Position numbers and translations under genes: made by a program. A DNA stretch of 64,000 nt from Mariniphaga sp041684965 (GTDB lineage Bacteria; Bacteroidota; Bacteroidia; Bacteroidales; Prolixibacteraceae): contig JAWLGR010000004.1 of NCBI GenBank assembly GCA_041684965.1, positions 62,001 to 126,000 on the forward strand, written 5' to 3'. The notes under the pieces are model-generated. The model worked only from the letters and a program-made list of their open reading frames with translations. It ran no database searches and was not told where the DNA came from. Position 1 is the first letter of the stretch. Each line of letters opens with the position of its first letter. This document shows, piece after piece, positions 37,148 to 46,593 of the stretch.

Positions 37148-40100
37148 TTAATAAATACATTAAGCCCATTCTGATAAATCCATTTTTTTCATACAAAAAT
37201 ATAAACTTTTTGCCTCAGGATATTATTGCTAATTTTGATAAAAGGATTTTAATTTTTTGTTTTATCATTTTATATAATCTACCGTTATTTATATCTTTTC
37301 CGGTTTCGGCACAAATTCCTGCTGCTAATACAGAATCTATTGAAGTTCCAGAGTTAGAGGTTCCTGTTTATAGCAATCTTAAGGATACACACATCAGCAT
37401 TCCTTTGGTAGTTAACGGTGATGCGTTTTGTTCAATTGTAACGCCTTCTATCTATAAACAAGATGCAGAAAAATTGCAAGAAGCCATTGAAAAACGAACG
37501 GGTGTTAAATTACCCATTATCCTGGACACTGATCATAGCGCATCAATTCCTTTAAGTGGTAATTTTATAATTTTAGGAAACCGCTCTACCTCTCAGATAT
37601 CACGTGAATTATATGATCATCATTATAGTTTGATGGATTTGAAGTATCCAGGCAAAAATGGTTATTCTGTTCGTTCACTTCACAATCCCTATGGTAATGA
37701 ATTCAGTGCTATATTAATTGGGGGCAGCGATGTTGCTGGTGTTTCTTTAGGCACAGCCGCTTTTATTTCTGAATTATCGCAACCGGCAGTAAATAATGAT
37801 TTGAGAATTGGTTGGACAATGCTGACACAGTTGGGGGAGGGGATTGAAATACCAACAGACATTAAAGACTTTGAGACATGGGAGGCCTCAAAAGGTTATG
37901 GTTCAATTGGATATTTTGGTCGGAACAGCATAAGTAAGCGGATGGCGGCATACTATATGACCGGAGACCCTTTTCATGCCCGTGAGGTTATACGGCTTTC
38001 ATTCCCAGACGCTCAGGCACACAGAGAAATTGATGAGATAGATGGTGAGCGGATAGAGAATAAGAATGATCCGCTTGCCGGTCCATATCATTATAATGCT
38101 ACCAAGACGATATTATATTGGGATCTTATAGAGGAGAGCCCGGTCTTCACAGACGCTGAACGTCTAAAGGTTACCAATGCCTTTGCACGCAGAATCGACC
38201 ATGAAGGCACTACCCCATTTGACAAGACTACATATAAACTAAACACGGTTCCTTCAGCTGTTGGTTCGCGCCATGGACAATGGTCAGCTTTGTCATTATA
38301 TACCCTTGGGCGTTATTTTAACAAATATTATCCCAGTCCAATGTGGGCGCAGGCAGAACGTGCCGGTCAAATAGCGTTTGCTTCCCTGCACAATCATGCC
38401 TGGGTGACCGGTGAAGGTGATCAATTAAACTGGTATTGTACAGGTATTGCTCCAATACTTACATACATGGTTTTGACCGGGGATCGGGAGCCGATTGAAA
38501 ATGGGGTACTTCAGCGTCTGTTGCAGGGACAGGAAGTTATAATTACAGGCCGCACTCCGGAGTGGGCATTGAATTCAGCGGCATTGGATTTTCTAAACAA
38601 AGCGACTTATCTGACGGGTGATGGTCGATGGATTACTTACCGTCAGCGTACAGGTATAGATACAGATATTTTTCGATTGGGCCAATCTTTCTGGCCGGAG
38701 GAACATATTAAGCCAGTTGAACCTGTTGACCTTGTAAACAGGTGGCTGGTCAATTTTCTGCCTGAGCCGATGTGGAAGTCCCGTGGCAATAATTTTGCCC
38801 ATGACCAGTCTTTTACGAATATGAGTTACCGGAATGCCTCTGATTCCTCCGGTGATTATATTTTAATTGACGGTTATAATGGTGCCTATAGCAATCCATA
38901 CCATACGTATACTATACTTGAGCTGCGTCTTAACGGTTCGACCCTTCTTAAAGGATACAATAATCAGATACTTTCCAGTGCCGACGGGATGGTTGAGCCG
39001 AAAGTAGCGATGGATGGGGCCATTATTCACCATGAGGTGGTTGGTCAGGTTGCCGTGGCGGTGGGTGAGGTTCCCAATCTTCCATTTGTCAACTGGCGGA
39101 GGTCACTTGCCCTTCGGACAAGGCAATATGCTCTTATCGCTGACGACATTACTTTCCGTCCTGAGGATAAGAGCAGGCAATCTGAAATGCAAACCCGTGT
39201 TGAGACATTTTGGGAGGTGCCTGGTGCCCAGTGGATTGCAGAACATAATTATCTAAAAATCAATCCGGCAGAAGTAAATCCAGAAGCCGATTTTGAATTG
39301 CATACCTCTGAGTTGATGGATGTTCGGCCAGGCAGAATCACTACCATGGTTTGGCAGGGAAACCCTGGGAATAGTCGGAAGCGCACCTTTTTCCACCTGC
39401 TTGGTCAGGAAGCAACCACCGGTAATGAAAGGCTTATCAATTTACAGCTTGAGGACAACGCTGCCATATTGAGATTGCCTGAAGCGGCTCTTGCCGTATC
39501 AGGTCAGTATCGGGGGGTACAAGGGGAATTGGTGCTTCTTGGGGAGAACTCATTGTATGGACATGCTTTGCGTTCTGCCGCACTTGGCACAACATTCTTT
39601 ACCTCGGATTTCCCGGTTGAGGTTGATTGGGATTTTGAGAAAGGTACACTTTCGGTGATAAACACCAAAGCTGTGAGATTAACATTGGCCCTTTCATCTC
39701 CTGAGATTTACATGAATGGTAAAAAGATGACGGGAAGAAAAGAAAAAAATCTTTATAGTTTTAATCTGGCTGCCGGTCGTCATGAACTCTCCGGTGCAAA
39801 GCCCTCTTCCAAAGCCAGAAAATTTTTATCTGTTGAACTTCGGGAATTATTGAAGCTGGCGCAGCAGCGTCGCGCACAACAATTGGAGCAGTATGCATTG
39901 CAAACTAAGACACCGCCTCCGGTTTTTACTCCTGTCATGCAAGGCGATCTTGGTGGCATGCCTATCGAAAGTATTATTATCCCCGCACCAGAGGGACAAA
40001 ATGATTTCATTGTAACAGCTACTGGTAATAAGATAATAATAATTAACTCTGAGGGCAAGGAAGTAAATAGGATGACAACACCGGGAGATGTCCGGGTACT

Positions 40101-41082
40101 CCATTGGTGGGCCGGATCAGGGCTGCTTTTAGCCGGATGTTCAGATGAACTGGTTATTGCATACGATGAGCAGGGGCATAAGAAATGGGAGTTTGTTTCT
40201 GTTATGGATCCAGCGGTTTACGAAGCAGGGAAACCCTATTGGTTCAAATCTGCTTATCCGGGGATTTCCGGCTTAAACAGCGGGAATTTCGATGATGGTA
40301 AAAGCCGCGCTTTTATCGGTAGTGCCACCACCCTTGAGGTACTTGATGAGACTGGTCATCTGGTAAAACGGCTGCCAGTATTCTGGGGGCCTGGGCGTCA
40401 GTTTTTAATGGTTGATGCGGCGGATGGTAGTAAAAACATGTTGATAGGCAGATGGCCAAATGGTCGGGCAACTATGGCAATAGTCAATAGCAAAGAAATG
40501 AGAGTGGTTGATAGCGGTTATGCAGGAGTGCCGGAAGGACATACCTTTATAAATGGATGGGGTGCCATGAATCGTTTTGATAATTTTCTGACAGACCTTG
40601 ATAATGATGGAAACAAAGAGATTGTATCTGCTATAAATGGGGTATGGAACAGGGTTACTATTTATAGTGAAGGTGGTACGCCATTGTATAATGCACAGTT
40701 TGGGCCTGGTCTAAAAGAGCCGCGAGCCAATATACGCATGATGGACGTTGGAGATTTGGATGGAGATGGAAAACAGGAGATTGTAGTTGGCCTTTCTTCC
40801 GGTTTTGTAAATGTGCTGGATGCACAAACCCGGAAAATTTGGGCTAAACAATTATCAAGCCCCCCAACAGTGGTAAAGGTTATTCATCAGGACGAGAAAT
40901 CATGGATATTTGTTGGTAGTGAAGATGGAACAGTAGTCGCAATGGATAACCATGGAGACATATTGAAAAAGGGTAAAATGAATGGGAAACCGATAGATAT
41001 AAATGTTTTAAAAACATCTAATGAGCCACTTGTCGTGGTATTAACAGATGAAGGTATATTTAGTGGATTCAGGTTTGACTGA
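37144..41082 (+). CDS. Large exported protein: lyase-like toroid, beta-sandwich and C-terminal propeller
   Basis: 1312 residues with a long signal region ending VSAQ at about 56. An N-terminal alpha/beta part (about 60-210), as in heparinase- and hyaluronate-type enzymes, is followed by a helical toroid (about 220-560; SRHGQWSALSLYTLGRYF, HNHAWVTGEGDQLNWYC with candidate His, Tyr and Asn residues). A beta-sandwich (about 570-880) then leads into a C-terminal propeller-like part (about 930-1312) with FLTDLDNDGNKEIV and VGDLDGDGKQEIVVG repeats of the FG-GAP/VCBS type. It looks like a polysaccharide lyase or related enzyme, but I do not recognise the family. The N-terminal coding part is more AT-rich than its neighbours. 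Confidence 0.6.
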   Translation: MINKYIKPILINPFFSYKNINFLPQDIIANFDKRILIFCFIILYNLPLFISFPVSAQIPAANTESIEVPELEVPVYSNLKDTHISIPLVVNGDAFCSIVTPSIYKQDAEKLQEAIEKRTGVKLPIILDTDHSASIPLSGNFIILGNRSTSQISRELYDHHYSLMDLKYPGKNGYSVRSLHNPYGNEFSAILIGGSDVAGVSLGTAAFISELSQPAVNNDLRIGWTMLTQLGEGIEIPTDIKDFETWEASKGYGSIGYFGRNSISKRMAAYYMTGDPFHAREVIRLSFPDAQAHREIDEIDGERIENKNDPLAGPYHYNATKTILYWDLIEESPVFTDAERLKVTNAFARRIDHEGTTPFDKTTYKLNTVPSAVGSRHGQWSALSLYTLGRYFNKYYPSPMWAQAERAGQIAFASLHNHAWVTGEGDQLNWYCTGIAPILTYMVLTGDREPIENGVLQRLLQGQEVIITGRTPEWALNSAALDFLNKATYLTGDGRWITYRQRTGIDTDIFRLGQSFWPEEHIKPVEPVDLVNRWLVNFLPEPMWKSRGNNFAHDQSFTNMSYRNASDSSGDYILIDGYNGAYSNPYHTYTILELRLNGSTLLKGYNNQILSSADGMVEPKVAMDGAIIHHEVVGQVAVAVGEVPNLPFVNWRRSLALRTRQYALIADDITFRPEDKSRQSEMQTRVETFWEVPGAQWIAEHNYLKINPAEVNPEADFELHTSELMDVRPGRITTMVWQGNPGNSRKRTFFHLLGQEATTGNERLINLQLEDNAAILRLPEAALAVSGQYRGVQGELVLLGENSLYGHALRSAALGTTFFTSDFPVEVDWDFEKGTLSVINTKAVRLTLALSSPEIYMNGKKMTGRKEKNLYSFNLAAGRHELSGAKPSSKARKFLSVELRELLKLAQQRRAQQLEQYALQTKTPPPVFTPVMQGDLGGMPIESIIIPAPEGQNDFIVTATGNKIIIINSEGKEVNRMTTPGDVRVLHWWAGSGLLLAGCSDELVIAYDEQGHKKWEFVSVMDPAVYEAGKPYWFKSAYPGISGLNSGNFDDGKSRAFIGSATTLEVLDETGHLVKRLPVFWGPGRQFLMVDAADGSKNMLIGRWPNGRATMAIVNSKEMRVVDSGYAGVPEGHTFINGWGAMNRFDNFLTDLDNDGNKEIVSAINGVWNRVTIYSEGGTPLYNAQFGPGLKEPRANIRMMDVGDLDGDGKQEIVVGLSSGFVNVLDAQTRKIWAKQLSSPPTVVKVIHQDEKSWIFVGSEDGTVVAMDNHGDILKKGKMNGKPIDINVLKTSNEPLVVVLTDEGIFSGFRFD

Positions 41083-41323
41083 CAGCAAAACTTTGCATTA
41101 ATTATTTTTAATTGGCTTTATCAGACTCTGAAACTTGTTATTTAATCTTCTGGCAAAATTTACTATTGAGCGCTGACTTCATTAAATTCCTATTGAAGTA
41201 TTGTTGAATGGTTATTAAGTTACATGTAAAAAGGATAAGTGTCGGATGAAAATTAATTTAAAATACCAGCCCGGCTTCTTAACTCAAATCTTCGCCAAAC
41301 TTAACTCAAACAACCTACAAACT

Positions 41324-42763
41324 TTAATAATCCTTCCCGTTCAGGCTTTGCATCACCGATTGCTGCCAGTCCTCAAGCTGTAGCAACATGGGCTGTAATC
41401 GGGAGGCTTCGGTATCAGCCAGGTTAAACTGTTCGAGTGAGTCCTTTTCAAGGTTATAGAGTTCCAAATTTGGCTCGCCGGAGTTTCTTTGTATGCGGTG
41501 CAGCTTCCAGGGCCATTCAAGCCATGCTGCATGGCCAGGAAACTGGTCTTCCGGATATTGTTTTTTAATTTCACCTGCATCCAGAACCAGTCGCGCCGAA
41601 TCGGAAACCCTGCTTCCCTGTTTCTGGGCTTCCAGCAGTTCAGTCATCCATTGATGTGAGGGTGTTGGTACCCCACCCTCAGGGTAGTGCCAGAAACCCA
41701 GTGGCGGCCTGCGGTTGTCCATTTGGTTTTCAATGGCAGGCAGCAGGCTTATTCCATCAAGCACCGGCAGGTTCTCCATTGTTACGCCTGCTACTTCAAG
41801 CAAGGTAGGAAATATATCGCTGGTAACTGCCGGAAGGTTGGTAGCTTTAGGTTGTGGTACTTTTGCCGGCCATTCAATAATGGCAGGTACTCGCAACCCC
41901 CCTTCGTAAATATCGCCCTTGCGACCCCTGCCTCCGGTGGTGCCAACGTTTGGAAGACCACCATTATCACTGCAATACCAAAGAAGTGTATTTTCGCTGA
42001 TGCCCAAATCCCTAAGTTCCTGTCTCAGCTTTCCCATTGCGCGGTCCATTCCGGTTATTTCACCGTAAAAATGCTGCAAAGCCGGTTCTATTCCCGGATA
42101 TTGGGCACTATCCTGTGCACTGGCAATATGAGGCCCGTGCGGGGAGCCAAACCACACCACGGCAAAGACAGGCTGCTCTGAACCTACATGTTTTCGAATG
42201 AATTCGATAGCGGCATCAACTGTTACCTCCGAGCTTTCCCCCTTCAATTGTACGGCTGTTCCTTCACGACTCAATATAGGATCGTTTTCATAAAAATTGG
42301 GTGCTGAAAGCCATTCATCAAAACCGCTGGCACCGGGATTAACCGGACTGCCTTCCTGCACAGAGCCCAGGTGCCACTTACCAAAGTGCCCTGTTACATA
42401 ACCAGCAGACTGAAGCACTTCGGCAATTGTTATTTCCTGAGGACGCAAGGTATTTCCCCAGCTAAAACAGCCGAACCTGTTTGGATTGCGACCAGTCATT
42501 ACACTTCCCCGGGTGGGAGAGCATACTGGCGCAGCAGCATAAAACCGGTCGAACCGCAACCCTGCAGCTGCCATATTATCAAAGTTGGGTGTTTTTAAAA
42601 CCAGATGGCCATTGTAAGCCATATCGCCCCATCCCTGGTCATCGGCCATCACCAAAACAATGTGGGGACGGACAACAGGCTCTGTTTTCTCTTCACAGCT
42701 GCTAAAAATTGCAGATACAACGATTGGGAGGGTAATCAATGCCGGATATTTAATTTGTTTCAT
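41324..42763 (-). CDS. Lipoprotein sulfatase (S1 family)
   Basis: 479 residues from ATG 42763. Lipobox FSSC puts the lipid at C23. The active site is CSPTRG at 81-86, whose Cys becomes formylglycine. Metal-binding DDQG is at 41-44, and GRNPNRFGCF, FGKWHLG and SDNGG follow. It removes sulfate esters, probably from a sulfated polysaccharide, at the cell surface or in the periplasm. A sulfatase-maturing enzyme must be encoded elsewhere. It is convergent with the large lyase-like gene 240 bp away. The longer reading from 42904 adds 47 residues with no export signal. Confidence 0.92.
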   Translation of the reverse strand: MKQIKYPALITLPIVVSAIFSSCEEKTEPVVRPHIVLVMADDQGWGDMAYNGHLVLKTPNFDNMAAAGLRFDRFYAAAPVCSPTRGSVMTGRNPNRFGCFSWGNTLRPQEITIAEVLQSAGYVTGHFGKWHLGSVQEGSPVNPGASGFDEWLSAPNFYENDPILSREGTAVQLKGESSEVTVDAAIEFIRKHVGSEQPVFAVVWFGSPHGPHIASAQDSAQYPGIEPALQHFYGEITGMDRAMGKLRQELRDLGISENTLLWYCSDNGGLPNVGTTGGRGRKGDIYEGGLRVPAIIEWPAKVPQPKATNLPAVTSDIFPTLLEVAGVTMENLPVLDGISLLPAIENQMDNRRPPLGFWHYPEGGVPTPSHQWMTELLEAQKQGSRVSDSARLVLDAGEIKKQYPEDQFPGHAAWLEWPWKLHRIQRNSGEPNLELYNLEKDSLEQFNLADTEASRLQPMLLQLEDWQQSVMQSLNGKDY

Positions 42764-43059
42764 TGGATAGTTGTTTTTTGTAAAATTAGGAATTTGAAAC
42801 AGAAAACGACTAAAGGAACAGGGTAAATTCAGCTTCTCATAAAAAAATCCTGAAAAAATATTAACCGGGCAAAAAGTTACACGACAAAAAAGGAAAGCCG
42901 GCATAAAAATCGGGCAACTTATTAATTCAATGGCTTATAAATAACAATTGACAGCAAAATCAAATTTAACTTCTTAATGATAATAGACAGGATCACAAAA
43001 TTGGAATTCCATGCCCCCAATATGTGGAATTTGTTTACATATTTTAAAAAAGAGTAAAA

Positions 43060-43088
43060 TTTTTCCTCCGCCTGAAAGCGGAGGAAAA
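43060..43088. repeat. GC-rich hairpin in the 3' region of the lipoprotein gene
   Basis: CCTCCGC (43065-43071) and GCGGAGG (43078-43084) with extending T/A pairs form a strong stem of about 11 bp. It lies 28 bp past the stop of 43116-43682. The flanking bases are T before and A after the stem, the reverse of a standard terminator, so it may protect the 3' end instead. Confidence 0.55.
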
Positions 43089-43115
43089 ACATACGGTTTA
43101 GGAGAAATTTTTAAA

Positions 43116-43682
43116 TTATTTCAATTTAACAGAAACATCTGGCTTTATAAGGGCAGGATTTATGCCCAATGATTTCATCATAAGGTTGAAATCTTCAATA
43201 TCGGCCACTTTATTCGCCGCAAAATCTGCCGGAAGCACTACAATCCGGAACACCTGGTCAAGTGCTTCAACGGGGAGCAGGGAATCGAAATCAATGTTGC
43301 CATCAAGGAATATCTGTACATCGGTGAAGGTATGATCGTAATTATACTGGAGTATACCCTCGTTAAGCACGATTGTCTGGGGCAGCAAACGCCATACATC
43401 CAGCAGTTCGCCATCCTCACTTTCAGCCTGTTCCCAAAGAATATAAACCAGCACGATGTCGCTTTCAAGTACCTCGATAGTAGACGGAAAAACATAGGAC
43501 AAGCGGAAGTCATTATCAGACAGAAAATCACCCTCGATTTCAAATACGGTAGGGAGAAATAAATTACCGTCCAGTCCATCCTCACCCGGAGCGCCGGGCT
43601 GACCGGGTGGCCCTTGTGGCCCTTCACATGCAGTAAGTGCTGCCATGCTAAATAAAAAAATTAATCGTATAAATTTTTTCAT
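43116..43682 (-). CDS. Lipoprotein with short collagen-like segment
   Basis: 188 residues. The lipobox LTAC gives a lipidated Cys at 19, immediately followed by Gly-X-Y triplets (GPQGPPGQPGAPGEDGLDG, 21-39). The remaining 150 residues form a predicted beta-rich domain with acidic residues and no known motif. Short G-X-Y stretches after a lipid anchor are common in small Bacteroidota lipoproteins and are rarely long enough to form a stable collagen helix. A single gene; function unknown. Confidence 0.8.
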   Translation of the reverse strand: MKKFIRLIFLFSMAALTACEGPQGPPGQPGAPGEDGLDGNLFLPTVFEIEGDFLSDNDFRLSYVFPSTIEVLESDIVLVYILWEQAESEDGELLDVWRLLPQTIVLNEGILQYNYDHTFTDVQIFLDGNIDFDSLLPVEALDQVFRIVVLPADFAANKVADIEDFNLMMKSLGINPALIKPDVSVKLK

Positions 43683-43838
43683 GGTGTTAAAATTAATGTT
43701 AAACAGATAGATAAAAATTGCAACTTTGGTGCCAATTCACTTTTATAAAAAAAAATGGTTCTTCTGCACAAGGTTTTTATTGCACTGGTGTCTGAAGAGA
43801 ATTACACGACTATAAATAATTTTCATTCCTGCAAGTTA

Positions 43839-43855
43839 ATGAAAATAATTTTCAT
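43839..43855. promoter_or_regulatory. Palindrome upstream of the PqqD operon (possible operator)
   Basis: ATGAAAAT-A-ATTTTCAT is a perfect 8+1+8 inverted repeat 66 bp before the first gene of the six-gene operon. A related copy of the right half (ATAATTTTCATT) lies at about 43817. It recalls Fur-type sites but could bind another regulator. Confidence 0.45.
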
Positions 43856-43921
43856 AATTTCGATATTGTATTGGCTTATAACAAAGAATGTTTACATTGG
43901 TTAACTTGATAATCTCATACT

Positions 43922-44185
43922 ATGAAATTAATAAAGGAAATTAAGATCAGCGATAATGGTTTTGTTTTTAATTCGAATACCGGAGATTCATTTAGTTTGA
44001 ACACAACGGGACTGGAATTGATTCAACTGATTTCACAGGGAAAGGAGTTGGAGGAAATTAAGGAAGACTTTACCGGGCGGTTTGATGTGGACGAGCTGAC
44101 ATTTGAGAAGGATTTCTACGAGTTTTGTTCCTTGTTGAAACATCATCAGTTGATTTCAGGAGATAGCACACCGGTATTTAATTAA
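43922..44185 (+). CDS. PqqD-like (RRE-type) small protein
   Basis: 87 residues. The pattern FVFNSNTGDSFSLNTTGLELIQLISQ, then ELEEIKEDFTGRF and a final helix FEKDFYEFCSLLKHHQLI, matches the PqqD fold (strands followed by a winged-helix-like bundle; family LN.tg..i..li..g.s..eI...l). PqqD-like domains bind peptides or partner proteins during modification. It is the first gene of the operon, 8 bp before an ATP-grasp ligase. No short precursor peptide gene is apparent next to it. No carrier-protein DSL serine is present. Confidence 0.72.
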   Translation: MKLIKEIKISDNGFVFNSNTGDSFSLNTTGLELIQLISQGKELEEIKEDFTGRFDVDELTFEKDFYEFCSLLKHHQLISGDSTPVFN

Positions 44186-44193
44186 AATTCAGA

Positions 44194-45240
44194 ATGGAAA
44201 AAAAACAAATTACACTGGCTGTCAGTGGCCTTAACAACACAGACAACCCTGGTCCCGGAGTTCCGTTCATCCGGGGGGTGAAAGAATCGGAGGAATTTGA
44301 TGTAAGGGTTATTGGGTTAGTTTATGAGAATCTGGAACCAGGTATATATATGGAGGGGCTGTGCAGCCGCATATTCCAGATTCCTTATCCGTCATCCGGA
44401 TCGGATGATTTAATTGAACGGATAGAAGACATCCACCGGCAGGAGAAAATTGATGTTCTGGTTCCCAATTTCGATGCCGAACTTTTTTCATTTATGAAAA
44501 ATGAAGAGCGTCTTAACCGTTCAGGAATCCGTACCTTCCTGCCAACATTTGAACAATTTCAGGAACGCGAAAAGAACCGGCTCCCCGAGTTTGGGAAGAA
44601 GTATGGTATTAAAGTACCGGGAAGCCTGAACCTTGGCAGTCTGGGACAGATAACCGAACTGGAAGATAAGTTTGATTACCCTGTGATGGTAAAAGGGCAA
44701 TTTTATGATGCCTATCTGGCCACCAATAAAGATCAGGTAAAGCAATCATTCATGAAAATATCTGCCAAATGGGGGTTTCCGGTAATTGCCCAGGAATTTA
44801 TTTCCGGAACTGAAGTGAATGTAGTTGCACTGGGAGATGGTAACGGGAATACAGTTGCTGCTGTGCCCATGCGTAAACAATATACCACCGATAAAGGCAA
44901 AGCATGGGGAGGTATAACTTTAGCCGATGAAAAAATGATGGAGCTTACCCGTTCACTTATCCGGCAGACGAAGTGGCGGGGAGGAATGGAACTTGAACTT
45001 ATAAAAACCAAAAATGGCGAATATTACCTGATAGAAATTAATCCAAGAATTCCTGCATGGGTTTATCTGGCAGTGGGTGCAGGACAAAACATCCCCGAAG
45101 CACTGGTGAAGCTTGCATTAGGGATTGAGGTTACACCCATGTACTTATATAAAATAGGGAAAATGTTTGTGCGCTATTCCTACGACATGATTGTGGATTT
45201 GGAGAAATTTGCTGCCATTTCAATGAACAGGGAGATATAA
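44194..45240 (+). CDS. ATP-grasp ligase (carbamoyl-phosphate-synthase-like)
   Basis: 348 residues. The N-terminal pre-ATP-grasp Rossmann-like domain has VSGLNNTDNPGPGVPFIRG. The ATP-grasp core includes YPVMVKG (about 166-172), the FPVIAQEFISGTEVNVV segment, and the metal-binding EINPRIPAW near 282-290. Such enzymes activate a carboxylate with ATP and join it to an amine or thiol. It lies between the PqqD-like gene and a PLP decarboxylase with gaps of 8 and 2 bp. A nearest described logic is butirosin BtrJ/BtrK, where an ATP-grasp ligase loads an amino acid on a carrier and a fold-III decarboxylase acts on it. The substrate here is unknown. Confidence 0.82.
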   Translation: MEKKQITLAVSGLNNTDNPGPGVPFIRGVKESEEFDVRVIGLVYENLEPGIYMEGLCSRIFQIPYPSSGSDDLIERIEDIHRQEKIDVLVPNFDAELFSFMKNEERLNRSGIRTFLPTFEQFQEREKNRLPEFGKKYGIKVPGSLNLGSLGQITELEDKFDYPVMVKGQFYDAYLATNKDQVKQSFMKISAKWGFPVIAQEFISGTEVNVVALGDGNGNTVAAVPMRKQYTTDKGKAWGGITLADEKMMELTRSLIRQTKWRGGMELELIKTKNGEYYLIEINPRIPAWVYLAVGAGQNIPEALVKLALGIEVTPMYLYKIGKMFVRYSYDMIVDLEKFAAISMNREI

Positions 45241-45242
45241 CT

Positions 45243-46583
45243 ATGGAAAAAATCAAGTACGAGAAACCGGTGATAAGTAAAATTACAGCCGGGGTACCAA
45301 CAAAATTTGGCCTGCCTTCGAAGCCAAAATTCATTTCAGAATTAGACGGAATTCCAGTAGCCCGTTTATTAGAAAATTATGGTTCACCGCTGTTTGTATT
45401 TTCTGAAAAAACAATACAAAATACTTATAAGGAAGCACGTCGGGCATTTGAAACGCGTTACCCAAAAGTACAGTTTGCCTGGTCTTATAAAACCAATTAC
45501 CTCAATGCAGTATGTTCCATTTTTCATCAGGAGGGAGCGTGGGCTGAGGTGGTTTCAGGGTTTGAATTTGAAAAGGCGCTGGCACTTGGGGTGAAGGGTT
45601 CGCAGATACTTTTCAACGGTCCTGATAAGTCGGTTGAAGATTTAACCCTTGCAATCAATCACAATGCCTTTATTCATATCGATCATTTCGACGAGCTGTA
45701 CCTGCTGATAGAACTTACCCGTAAACTGAAAAAGACAGCTCGCGTTGCAATAAGGGTGAATATGGACACCGGCATTTATCCCATGTGGGACAGGTTCGGT
45801 TTTAACTATGAGAACGGTGAAGCCTGGAATGCTATAAACAGAATCATGCTGGCTGAAAAACTGGAACTGACGGGCCTGCACACACACATTGGCACCTACA
45901 TCATGGCAACTTCAGCATATGCTGTTGCGGCTTCGAAATTGTCGAACCTTTATATGGCCATTCATCGTAAGTTTGATAAATGGCTGAAATATATTGATCT
46001 GGGAGGTGGTTTTGCATCAAAAAATACATTAAAGGGTTCGTATATGCCGGGAAATGAAACTTGTCCCACTTTTGATGATTATGCTGAAGCAATCTCCAAT
46101 GCACTTATTTCTTCCGAGATACCGCATGAAAACCTGCCTGTACTGTTTCTGGAAACAGGCCGAGCATTGATTGATGATGCAGGTTACCTGCTTTCCACAG
46201 TTTTAGCAAACAAACGATTATCAACAGGGCGGCGCAGCATAATCATTGATGCCGGGGTAAACCTGCTGTTCACCTCGTTTTGGTATAACCTCGGAATTTA
46301 TCCATCTCAACGCGGTTCAGAGCATATGGAAGAAACCACGATCTATGGCCCCCTTTGTATGAATATTGATGTAGTACGCGAGGCTATAAACTTCCCACAG
46401 GTAAAAACTGGTGACCAGCTCGTGGTGGAACGTGTCGGTGCATACAATGTTACACAGTGGATGCAGTTCATAACCTATCGTCCGAATGTGGTATTAATTG
46501 ATTTGGAGGGAAATGTAATAACAATCAGAAAGAAAGAGAATTTACAAACGATGACAGAGCCAGAAACCACAACGAGAATATAA
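45243..46583 (+). CDS. Fold-type III PLP decarboxylase (diaminopimelate/ornithine decarboxylase family)
   Basis: 446 residues. The PLP lysine is K83 in AWSYKTNY. The barrel carries LHTHIGTYI with the ring-stacking His, IDLGGGF for phosphate, and ETGRALIDDAGYL. The family motif GPxCESxD at the dimer active site is GPLCMNIDV (about 368-376), so the usual Glu-Ser is Met-Asn. EVVSGFEFE stands in place of the common SGGEL. These changes argue against plain lysine biosynthesis and for another carboxylate substrate. It is 2 bp after the ATP-grasp gene and 10 bp before the transporter-peptidase fusion. Confidence 0.82.
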   Translation: MEKIKYEKPVISKITAGVPTKFGLPSKPKFISELDGIPVARLLENYGSPLFVFSEKTIQNTYKEARRAFETRYPKVQFAWSYKTNYLNAVCSIFHQEGAWAEVVSGFEFEKALALGVKGSQILFNGPDKSVEDLTLAINHNAFIHIDHFDELYLLIELTRKLKKTARVAIRVNMDTGIYPMWDRFGFNYENGEAWNAINRIMLAEKLELTGLHTHIGTYIMATSAYAVAASKLSNLYMAIHRKFDKWLKYIDLGGGFASKNTLKGSYMPGNETCPTFDDYAEAISNALISSEIPHENLPVLFLETGRALIDDAGYLLSTVLANKRLSTGRRSIIIDAGVNLLFTSFWYNLGIYPSQRGSEHMEETTIYGPLCMNIDVVREAINFPQVKTGDQLVVERVGAYNVTQWMQFITYRPNVVLIDLEGNVITIRKKENLQTMTEPETTTRI

Positions 46584-46593
46584 AAGCCATTCA

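Noticed and set aside
45243..46583. Housekeeping lysA
   Set aside because: The CESxD motif is changed and the gene is bound into an operon with no other lysine genes.
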